64,000 nucleotides of DNA from Lentisalinibacter salinarum (lineage in GTDB: Bacteria > Pseudomonadota > Gammaproteobacteria > Steroidobacterales > Woeseiaceae): assembly GCF_040706555.1 (NCBI RefSeq), contig NZ_JAPDRH010000002.1, positions 186,001-250,000 on the forward strand, read 5' to 3'. Of this stretch, positions 18,781 through 25,652 are shown one piece after another. Within the stretch, counting starts at the first letter, position 1; the number at the start of each line of letters is the position of its first letter. A model generated the notes under the pieces. That model ran no database searches. It was given only the letters and a program-made list of their open reading frames with translations, and was not told the origin of the DNA. The position numbers were made by a program, and so were the translations under genes.

Positions 18781-18806
18781 GGGGGCGCCCGTCACCGGAC
18801 GCCCCC
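18781..18806 (-). promoter_or_regulatory. GC-rich hairpin between the mtrC-like and mtrA-like genes
   Basis: GGGGGCG and CGCCCCC form a 7-base stem with a 12-base loop just after the mtrC-like stop codon. No T run follows on the minus strand, so it is not a convincing intrinsic terminator; it could stabilise the upstream mRNA or tune the ratio of the two cytochromes. Confidence 0.5.
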
Positions 18807-18812
18807 GCTCCG

Positions 18813-21068
18813 TCAGTTGAACTGGAACTCGCCGACGCCGTGGACCTCGCCCACGTCAGCCGAGCGGCCGGGGCCGTGGCAGACGTTGCAGGTCTCGACG
18901 CCGGAGGAGATCAGCGTGGAATCCGCCGCCTTCGTCGCGTTGAAGTCGCCGCCGTTCTGCACCATGTGCTCGCGAGCCAGATCGCTCGTGTGGCAGCTGG
19001 AGCAGACCGAGCTGTTCGGCGAGACGACCACGTCGTCGATCGGCGTCGCCGGGTCGTTGGCGTCGACCGTCGTGCCCAGGATCTCGCCCGGATCCACCGG
19101 ATAGTAGGCATCCGGCTCGTGGCAACCCTCGCAGTTGTTCAGCCTGCCCGGGTAGACCACGTCGAAGTACGGATGATCGCTGTTACCAAAACCGCACACA
19201 CCAATGTTGCCGGCATGGATACCATGGATCATGTTCTTCAGATCGATCGACTGATCATCCGTGCCGAGCACCGTCACGCAGTCCGAATCGGCGACACGAC
19301 GATTGATATCGGTGGCGTTCGGATTGTGGCAGGTTGCGCAGACTTCCGGCACGTCCGTGCGGTTGTTGCCGTGCAGCGAGAGCTGCTTGTGGCACTCGTC
19401 GCACTTCTCGATAGCCACTGCGTTGCGCCGCGGCACGGCGTCGACCCCGTCGATACCGAAGTAGTCGATGGCGTTGGTCACCGGCACGCGATCCGTGTAG
19501 TTGCCGTCGCCGTCGAAGTCGCCCGCAGGATGGCCCTCGATGGCCACCGCCAGTGTCTGCGAGCCGCCGAGACCCGCAGGGATCGGTGTGGAGGCAGCGA
19601 CCGTGTAGATGCCGTCGCCGTCCGCGTCGGTGCCCGTGCCGCACCCGACGTCCGCACCGAGAGCGTTCAGGCTTATCGGCGAGGCGTTCTGGTTACCGTT
19701 GTCGCTGTTGGTGAAGTCGTCCGTAGTCCAGGCGATCAACACCTCGAGACGGCTGGCCCGGTTGCCGCAGTTGGTGAAGGCGGGATCCGTGTCCAGATCG
19801 TAGGGCGTGCCACTCGGGTCGGTGATCGAGTAATCGACCTCCACCAGCCCGCCGGTCACGACGTTACGCACGGCCTCGATGTTGTAGACGAAATCGTCGC
19901 TCGCCTCGAGCGCCGGAATCTTGTGGATCTCGGCCGTGCGCACCAGCTCGCCTTCCGGATTCGTCGTATTCGAATTCGGCCCATGGCAATCCAGGCACTG
20001 CGAATCGTCCACGAAGTTGATACCCGGCGGATGCTCGCCTTCCTCGATGGCCCAGTCGTCGTCGGCATCGCCGGCGCCGTCCACGTCGTAGTGACAGGTG
20101 CCGCAGGCGGCGCGGTTGGCGACCAGTCGCCAGTTGCTGGCCTCCGGCGTATCCGCATCGCTCTCCTCATGACACGTCTGGCAGTTACGCACGTCCTGAG
20201 TGAACTCGATGTCGGAGTAGTCATGAACCGTATCGCGGAAACCGATCACCACGTAGCCGTCCCGGCCGACATGGATGTTGTGGATCATCCTCTTCATGTC
20301 CACGGAATTGCCGGTGTTGCCGTCGATGGACGACGGGTTGTGGCAGGTCACGCAGTAGGTAACGTCCGTTCGGGGACCGCCGTGAAATTCGAGGATGTCA
20401 TGACAGGCGTTACACGTATCGTTGTCCACCACGTCGTAGGTGAACGTCGGCGCGCCGCCCGCCGGCACGAAGTTGAAGATGCCGTTCGACGAGATCGGCG
20501 CCTGTCCGCGGATCTCGATGCCGAGACGGTGGGTCTTGGTGGCATCGAAGGCCGGGCCCGCCGGATAGGCGGTCAGCGCCTGCGCGAACGTATAGGTATA
20601 GGTGCCGTCGCTGTTGTCGGTGAACGTGCCGGCGGTCGCCGTCTCGGTCGTCGCCTGGACGTTCGGCACACCGCCGTCGTCGCGGGTCACGTAGCTCTGC
20701 CACTCGGCGGAGCGGCCGCTGCCGGCCGGCGGCGGTGACAGCTGCGCCAGCACGAAGCGGATATCGCCCGCCGGCAGTCCCGTGAGGCCGCGGGTCAGAT
20801 CATCGGTGAGGCGCAGCTCCACGGTGGGCGCGCCGCCACCCGCGGGGACGGTGACCTCGGTGACCTCGATGTTGATCCGCTCGGCGCTGTCGACAGGCAC
20901 TGTATTGGAAGACGGCGGAGCTGACGGCCCCGGTGGTCCCGAGGTACCCGGTTCACCCTGCGGGCCCTGCGGACCGGGTGCGCCGTCGTCGCCCTCGCAT
21001 CCCCACATCAGGAATGCCGAGAACAGGATGACTGCAAGGCGGCTTGCAGTGCTGTTGATGCCTTTCAT
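18813..21068 (-). CDS. OmcA/MtrC-family decaheme outer membrane lipoprotein
   Basis: A 751-residue surface cytochrome. The N-terminus has a hydrophobic signal with a lipobox-like end (FLMWGC, lipidated Cys24), followed by seven collagen-like Gly-X-Y triplets (residues 29-49) and a beta-rich domain. Ten CxxCH motifs fall in two pentahaem clusters, first cysteines at 219, 239, 296, 322, 358 and 556, 577, 646, 689, 727, separated by a second beta domain, the domain I-IV plan of MtrC/OmcA. Four other cysteines (434, 476, 597, 625) could form disulfides. Expected to sit outside the cell on top of the MtrA-MtrB complex and reduce metals, flavins or other acceptors. First gene of the mtr locus. I cannot tell MtrC from OmcA or a separate subfamily, so no symbol is given. 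Confidence 0.95.
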   Translation of the reverse strand: MKGINSTASRLAVILFSAFLMWGCEGDDGAPGPQGPQGEPGTSGPPGPSAPPSSNTVPVDSAERINIEVTEVTVPAGGGAPTVELRLTDDLTRGLTGLPAGDIRFVLAQLSPPPAGSGRSAEWQSYVTRDDGGVPNVQATTETATAGTFTDNSDGTYTYTFAQALTAYPAGPAFDATKTHRLGIEIRGQAPISSNGIFNFVPAGGAPTFTYDVVDNDTCNACHDILEFHGGPRTDVTYCVTCHNPSSIDGNTGNSVDMKRMIHNIHVGRDGYVVIGFRDTVHDYSDIEFTQDVRNCQTCHEESDADTPEASNWRLVANRAACGTCHYDVDGAGDADDDWAIEEGEHPPGINFVDDSQCLDCHGPNSNTTNPEGELVRTAEIHKIPALEASDDFVYNIEAVRNVVTGGLVEVDYSITDPSGTPYDLDTDPAFTNCGNRASRLEVLIAWTTDDFTNSDNGNQNASPISLNALGADVGCGTGTDADGDGIYTVAASTPIPAGLGGSQTLAVAIEGHPAGDFDGDGNYTDRVPVTNAIDYFGIDGVDAVPRRNAVAIEKCDECHKQLSLHGNNRTDVPEVCATCHNPNATDINRRVADSDCVTVLGTDDQSIDLKNMIHGIHAGNIGVCGFGNSDHPYFDVVYPGRLNNCEGCHEPDAYYPVDPGEILGTTVDANDPATPIDDVVVSPNSSVCSSCHTSDLAREHMVQNGGDFNATKAADSTLISSGVETCNVCHGPGRSADVGEVHGVGEFQFN

Positions 21069-21095
21069 CGCTACCGTCCCCTATGCTGCATTGAG

Positions 21096-21115
21096 TGGCA
21101 CACGAATGCGTGCCA
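21096..21115. promoter_or_regulatory. Inverted repeat upstream of the mtrC-like gene (possible operator)
   Basis: TGGCACACGAATGCGTGCCA contains perfect 6-base arms TGGCAC / GTGCCA, 28 bases upstream of the ATG at 21068. A separate perfect 10-base palindrome ACCTATAGGT lies at 21176-21185 in an AT-richer patch. One or both may be regulator sites; no FNR/ANR (TTGAT-N4-ATCAA) box is visible. Confidence 0.4.
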
Positions 21116-21321
21116 ACTACTGGTTTGGCGCGTCCTTTCTAACAGATGGATACCGGCGCTTTCATACCGGGATATACCTATAGGTGTTGCAGCCATGACA
21201 CGGTGCGCAGGCTGCGGAATCGCACACCCCGGAATATTCCTGTGGCAGAATCGCCACATTTGGTCACATTCGGCCGGTCGCCGGTCCGGCCACGGCGCGA
21301 CTTACGAGGAAACCGCCCACA

Positions 21322-21696
21322 ATGAGATACGCAGACGACCTCGCCGACTGGCTGGAGCAACTGTTCCGCACGATTGACGACACCGACGCGGACGCCTTCG
21401 TGCAGTTCATGACGTCGGACTGCACCTACCGCTTCGGCTCGACCGCGCCGCTCAGGGGCCACGCGGCCATCCGAGAAGCGACCGTCGGGTTCTTCGCCAC
21501 GATCGCCGGGCTCAGCCACCGCCTGCACCGCAGCTGGCAGGACGAGGACAGCGTCGTCTGCGAGGGCTCGGTCACCTATCGACGGCTCGACGGCAGCGAG
21601 ATCACCCTGCCCTTCTGCAACGTCTTCGTGCTGAGCGACGGCCTGATCCAGCGCTACAGCATCTACGCCGACCTCAATCCGCTGTACGCTGACTGA
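21322..21696 (+). CDS. NTF2-like/SnoaL-like family protein
   Basis: A 124-residue single-domain protein of the NTF2-like alpha+beta cone fold. Characteristic parts are the N-terminal helix (WLEQLFRTIDDTDADAFVQFMTSDCTYRFG), the LRGHAAIREATVGFFATIAGLSHRLH segment and the C-terminal strands (FCNVFVLSDGLIQRYSIYADLNPLY). Members bind small hydrophobic ligands; some are steroid or polyketide isomerases, many unknown. No signal peptide. It is divergent from the mtr locus, sharing a 253-base intergenic region with it, and lies 62 bases before the kinase/ATPase gene. Confidence 0.85.
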   Translation: MRYADDLADWLEQLFRTIDDTDADAFVQFMTSDCTYRFGSTAPLRGHAAIREATVGFFATIAGLSHRLHRSWQDEDSVVCEGSVTYRRLDGSEITLPFCNVFVLSDGLIQRYSIYADLNPLYAD

Positions 21697-21758
21697 AGCC
21701 CCGGCGGATGCACCGCCGGGAACCCTGCCGGCAGATTCGAACGACGGACGATATCGAC

Positions 21759-23333
21759 ATGGATGGCGCCCAGGTCAGAGAACTCCTGCGCCCCGGAGCT
21801 TTCCCGCACCCGGTCGGCGACCTGCGGCTGATCGAGACCCACATCTCCTGGGTCGTCCTGACCGGGGATTACGCCTACAAGATAAAGAAACCGGTGGAGA
21901 TGGGCTTCCTCGACTTCTCCAGCCCGGAATCCCGCCGCCATTTCTGCCGCGAGGAGCTGCGCCTGAACCGCCGCCTTGCGCCGGAGCTCTACCTGGATGT
22001 GGCGGAGATCACCCGGGACGATGGCGGGGCGGCGATAGACGGCGACGGCGAGGTAATCGATTACGCCGTGCGCATGCGCCAGTTCGACCAGTGGCGCCTG
22101 GCCAGCCGCACGGCCGCCGAGGGCCGGCTCACACCGGCCCGCTGCCGCGACATAGGGCGCACCATCGCCGGGTTCCACAACGGCCTGGAGCCCGTCCGCC
22201 CGGACGCGCCGGACGGTCCCGGCACGCCGGACGCCATCTTCGCGGCCGCCCGGCAGAACTTCCGCCAGATCGACGACGCCCTGCCGCCGGAGACGGCCCG
22301 GCAGGTGCTGCGGCAGCTCGAGGAAGCGGCCCTGGCGGACTTCGGCCGCGTCGAGCCGCTCATGCAGCGACGGCTGGCCGACGGTTTCGTGCGCGAATGC
22401 CACGGCGACCTGCACCTCGACAACATCGTGCTGATGGACGACCGGGTGCTCGCCTTCGACTGCATCGAGTTCAACCCGGACTTCCGCCTCATCGACATCC
22501 AGTGCGAGATCGGCTTCGTGGTCATGGACCTCGACAGCCGGGAGCTGCCCGGTCTGGCCAACCGGGTGCTGAACACCTGGCTCGAGTACACCGGCGACTA
22601 TACCGGCCTCGCCCTGCACGCGTTCTATGACGTCTACCTGGCCATGGTGCGGGCCAAGATCAGTCTCATCTCGGCGCTGGCCGGCGGCGAACGGGAGCCC
22701 GACCTGGCGGCCTACCGGCGTTACCTCGCCCTGGCGGCCGCGGGCCGGCGCCGCGTGCCCGGCTTCCTGTGCCTGATGATGGGCGTCTCCGGCAGCGGCA
22801 AATCGACGGTCGCCGAGACGCTGGCGGCAAGGTTCTCGGCCATCCGGCTGCGCTCCGACGTGGAACGCAAGCGGCTGTTCGGCCTGGCCCCGGACGCCGA
22901 CAGCGCCGCGGAAGGGCTGGAGGAGGAACTCTACTGCGCCCGGACCAGCGACCGGGTATTTGCGCGGCTGGCCGAACTCGCCGACGATCTGCTGTCCGCC
23001 GGCCTGCCGGTCGTGGTCGACGCCACCTTCATCGAGCAGCAGCGCCGGGAGCCTTTCCGGCAGCTCGCCGCGCGGCACGGCTTGCCGCTGCTGATCGTCC
23101 ACTGCACGGCGGACGAGGCCGAGCTGGAGCGCCGCCTGACTGCCCGCAGCCGCGAGAGCCGGGAAGCTTCCGAGGCCGGGGTGGCCGTCATGCGCGGCCA
23201 GCTCGGCGTGCTGGAGCCGCCGACGGCGGAGGAGATCGACCACGTGCTGGTCGTCGACACGCAGTCGCCGGATCACGAACAGCGTCTGGCCAGCGCGGTC
23301 GAACGGCGCATCACCAGACGTACGGAAGGCTAG
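21759..23333 (+). CDS. Fusion protein: aminoglycoside-phosphotransferase-like kinase plus AAA/zeta-like P-loop kinase
   Basis: A 524-residue cytosolic protein. The N-terminal half (about 1-325) has the APH/choline-kinase fold with an early VVLTGDYAYKIKKPV strand-lysine region, the catalytic loop HGDLHLDNIV starting at His215, and the metal-binding FDCIEFN. The C-terminal half (about 335-510) is a P-loop kinase: Walker A GVSGSGKST at residues 342-350 and DATFIEQQRREPFRQLA. This two-domain architecture is widespread in proteobacteria and usually annotated as bifunctional aminoglycoside phosphotransferase/ATP-binding protein; the real substrate is not known and resistance should not be assumed. 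Start at 21759 chosen over an upstream in-frame codon because the fold begins there. Confidence 0.85.
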   Translation: MDGAQVRELLRPGAFPHPVGDLRLIETHISWVVLTGDYAYKIKKPVEMGFLDFSSPESRRHFCREELRLNRRLAPELYLDVAEITRDDGGAAIDGDGEVIDYAVRMRQFDQWRLASRTAAEGRLTPARCRDIGRTIAGFHNGLEPVRPDAPDGPGTPDAIFAAARQNFRQIDDALPPETARQVLRQLEEAALADFGRVEPLMQRRLADGFVRECHGDLHLDNIVLMDDRVLAFDCIEFNPDFRLIDIQCEIGFVVMDLDSRELPGLANRVLNTWLEYTGDYTGLALHAFYDVYLAMVRAKISLISALAGGEREPDLAAYRRYLALAAAGRRRVPGFLCLMMGVSGSGKSTVAETLAARFSAIRLRSDVERKRLFGLAPDADSAAEGLEEELYCARTSDRVFARLAELADDLLSAGLPVVVDATFIEQQRREPFRQLAARHGLPLLIVHCTADEAELERRLTARSRESREASEAGVAVMRGQLGVLEPPTAEEIDHVLVVDTQSPDHEQRLASAVERRITRRTEG

Positions 23334-23343
23334 ACTACACACC

Positions 23344-24828
23344 ATGCAACGCGAATCGGATCAGCAGCGCCCGGCCGGCCGGCGCAAGGCCGTGGTCATC
23401 GGGGCCAGCGGCTATATCGGCACGAACCTCGTACCACGCCTGCTCGAGGAGGGCTGGAGCGTGCGAGCCACTTCCCGCAACACCGACGTGCTGGCCGCGC
23501 GCGGCTGGCGGGACGTGGAACTGGTGGCGGCGGACGTACTCAACCCGGAATCGCTGCGCCGTGCCGTCGAAGGCGCGGAAGTGGTGTTCTATCTGGTGCA
23601 CCTGATGGCGGCCGGTGGCGATTTCGCCGAGCTGGAGAGGCGTGGCGCCCACAACATGGTCGCCGCGGCGGACGAGGCCGGCGTCGAGCGCATAGTCTAC
23701 CTGGGCGGACTCGCGCCGGAGGAGCCGAAATCCCGGCACCTGCAGGCGCGGCTGGATACGGGCGAAATCCTGCGCACCGCCGCCTGCCGGGTGGTGGAGA
23801 TCCGCGCGCCCATGATCGTGGGCCCGGGCTCGGCCGCCTGGGAGGTGATGCGCGACCTGGTCAATCATCTGCCGGTGATGGTGACGCCGCGCTGGGTGGC
23901 CTCCCGCTCGACCCCTATCGCGCTCGAGAACCTGCTGACCTATCTCATCGGCGTGGCGGAGGCGGAAGTGGACCACCACCCGATCTTCGAAGTCGGGGGT
24001 CCCGAGATCTGCACCTACGAGGAGATGATGCGCACGTACGCGGACATCCGCGGCAAGCGCATACGCATCGTCACGCTGCCGGTGCTGACCACCCGGCTCT
24101 CCAGCTACTGGCTGCGCCTCATCACCGCGGTCCCCACGAAGATTGCCGCGGCGCTGATCGAAGGTCTGTCCCATGACTACATCGCCGAGGACGCCGCCAT
24201 CCGCAAGCTGATCCCCCAGCGCCTGCTGACGTTCCGCGAAGCGGCGGAGGCCGCGCTGGAGGCCGAACAGACCCACACGGTGGAGGGCCGCTGGGTGGAG
24301 GGCTCGCTCGCCTGCCGGGAGTGGAATCCGGATTACGCCTATTACGCCAAGCGCGCCACCGGCGTGGCCGACTCCACGGCCCCGGTGGAAGCCATGTGGC
24401 AGCAGGTGCTCCTGATCGGGCGGCGCGGCGACTTCTTCTACGCCAACTGGCTCTGGTGGCTGCGGCGTCTGCTGGACTGGATGGTGGGCGGCACCTCGAT
24501 GCGCCGCCGACGGCGGCATCCCACCCAGCTCAGGGTGGGTGACGTATTCGACGGCTGGCGCGTGATCGGACTGATCCCGCGGGAGCGCCTGACCCTGCTG
24601 ATGGAGATGCGCGCCCCCGGCGGCGGCGTGCTGGAATTCGAGATCGGGGCCACGGAGAGCGGCAGCCGGGTGCGGATGACCGCCTACTGGCACCCGGCCG
24701 GCGTCTGGGGTCTGATGTACTGGTACGCCCTGTTGCCCGCCCACCTGTTCCTGTTCCGCGGCACCACACGGGCGCTGGCGCGGCGCGCGGAGGCCGCGGA
24801 GCAGCGGGCCCGCCTGCGTACCGGCTGA
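23344..24828 (+). CDS. SDR-type NAD(P)-binding protein with C-terminal DUF2867
   Basis: A 494-residue protein. Residues 16-300 form an atypical SDR/NmrA-like Rossmann domain (VVIGASGYIGTNLVPRLLEEGW, then VVFYLVHLMAAGGDF and IVYLGGLAP). The last 150 or so residues (RRGDFFYANWLWWLRRLLDWM ... ATESGSRVRMTAYWHPAGVWGLMYWYALLP) match DUF2867, a START-like fold often fused to such domains. Function unknown; the ligand is probably hydrophobic and the aromatic C-terminus may sit at the membrane. A clear paralogue lies at 46271-47773. It is 10 bases after the kinase fusion gene, so likely in one transcript, and 71 bases before frdC, which has its own promoter. Confidence 0.88.
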   Translation: MQRESDQQRPAGRRKAVVIGASGYIGTNLVPRLLEEGWSVRATSRNTDVLAARGWRDVELVAADVLNPESLRRAVEGAEVVFYLVHLMAAGGDFAELERRGAHNMVAAADEAGVERIVYLGGLAPEEPKSRHLQARLDTGEILRTAACRVVEIRAPMIVGPGSAAWEVMRDLVNHLPVMVTPRWVASRSTPIALENLLTYLIGVAEAEVDHHPIFEVGGPEICTYEEMMRTYADIRGKRIRIVTLPVLTTRLSSYWLRLITAVPTKIAAALIEGLSHDYIAEDAAIRKLIPQRLLTFREAAEAALEAEQTHTVEGRWVEGSLACREWNPDYAYYAKRATGVADSTAPVEAMWQQVLLIGRRGDFFYANWLWWLRRLLDWMVGGTSMRRRRRHPTQLRVGDVFDGWRVIGLIPRERLTLLMEMRAPGGGVLEFEIGATESGSRVRMTAYWHPAGVWGLMYWYALLPAHLFLFRGTTRALARRAEAAEQRARLRTG

Positions 24829-24848
24829 GGGGTGCCGGAACCTACGTA

Positions 24849-24877
24849 TTGACCCTCGCGGTTCGTACCGGGATAAA
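24849..24877 (+). promoter_or_regulatory. Candidate sigma-70 promoter of the frdCAB operon
   Basis: TTGACC (24849-24854), a 17-base spacer and GATAAA (24872-24877) give a near-consensus promoter, 5 of 6 and 4-5 of 6 matches. It is followed by a GAGGGAGG ribosome site and a TTG start at 24900. The leader would be only about 16 bases. Confidence 0.6.
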
Positions 24878-24899
24878 CGGCCCGAGGGAGGCACTCCAT

Positions 24900-25652
24900 T
24901 TGAGATCGACCACACTGACAGGCGGGGTCCGAGATCCCGGGCGCGAAGCCCGGTCCCAGCTGCGCTACGAGATCGCCAGCGGCGCGACCGGTCTCGCCCT
25001 GGCGCTGTTCATGTTCGGCCACATGACCTTCGAGGCCTCCATCCTGTTCGGCACCGTGGCCTATGACGAGATCGCCACGCTGCTGGAGGAATTCTGGATC
25101 GCACAACCGACCGTCATCGGTGTCATCGTGCTGTTCCTCGTCCACGCCGTCATGGCCAGCCGCAAGATCCCGGCCCAGCTCGCCGAGCGCAAGCGCATGA
25201 TGACGCTTGCGAAAGGGCTGCGCGAGTCCGGCGCCGTGGGCGGCGAGGCATTCCGCCCGCACGTCGAATCCATGCTGTGGATCTGGCAGGTGCGCACCGG
25301 CATGATCATCCTGGTGCTCGGCAGCTTCCACCTGGTGCTGGTGGTGATGGACGTCTTCACGCCGCTCTACGGCGAGATCCGCGGCATCGAGGCCGATGTG
25401 TCCATGGAGCGGGTCCGCGCCGGTCTGTGGGTGCTATACGCTGCGCTGGTGCTGGCGGTCACCTTCCATCTCGCCGTCGGACTGTACCGGCTCTTCGTCA
25501 AGTGGGGCGCCGACCGCTGGCTGAGCCGGCGCACGCTCTACCGGCTCGAACAGCTGATCTTCTGGGGCGTGCTGGTCGTCGGCGTCGTCACCATCGCCGT
25601 GCTCGCGGGCGTCATCGACCCGCCGTTCGCATTCCTGCTGGAAGGCTCATGA
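24900..25652 (+). CDS. frdC: Fumarate reductase/succinate dehydrogenase diheme cytochrome b subunit, Wolinella type
   Basis: A 250-residue membrane anchor with five transmembrane helices. Four histidines at residues 41, 82, 144 and 190 match the axial ligands of the two b haems in Wolinella FrdC (His44, 93, 143, 182), so this is the single-subunit, diheme, type-B enzyme. The segment AVTFHLAVGLYRLFVKWG aligns with AVELHGSVGLYRLAVKWG of Wolinella as I recall it, so the E-pathway Glu180 is replaced by Thr188. The TTG start at 24900 is chosen because of the GAGGGAGG site; the open frame further upstream is the promoter. It passes electrons between quinone (usually menaquinone) and FrdB at the inner membrane. 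First gene of frdCAB, overlapping frdA by 4 bases. Confidence 0.9.
   Translation: MRSTTLTGGVRDPGREARSQLRYEIASGATGLALALFMFGHMTFEASILFGTVAYDEIATLLEEFWIAQPTVIGVIVLFLVHAVMASRKIPAQLAERKRMMTLAKGLRESGAVGGEAFRPHVESMLWIWQVRTGMIILVLGSFHLVLVVMDVFTPLYGEIRGIEADVSMERVRAGLWVLYAALVLAVTFHLAVGLYRLFVKWGADRWLSRRTLYRLEQLIFWGVLVVGVVTIAVLAGVIDPPFAFLLEGS

Noticed and set aside
18840..20738. 632-codon plus-strand open frame opposite the mtrC-like gene
   Set aside because: Antisense shadow caused by high GC; the minus-strand frame has ten CxxCH motifs and a lipoprotein signal, while this one has no recognisable domain.
21090..21120. Sigma-54 promoter in front of the mtrC-like gene (minus-strand TTGGCACG)
   Set aside because: The -24-like TGGCACG is present but GG and GC are two bases too far apart for a -24/-12 promoter; an inverted repeat explains it better.
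21759..23333. Reading the APH-like domain as an antibiotic-resistance gene
   Set aside because: The APH/AAA fusion is a common chromosomal protein of unknown substrate; nothing in sequence or context supports aminoglycoside resistance.
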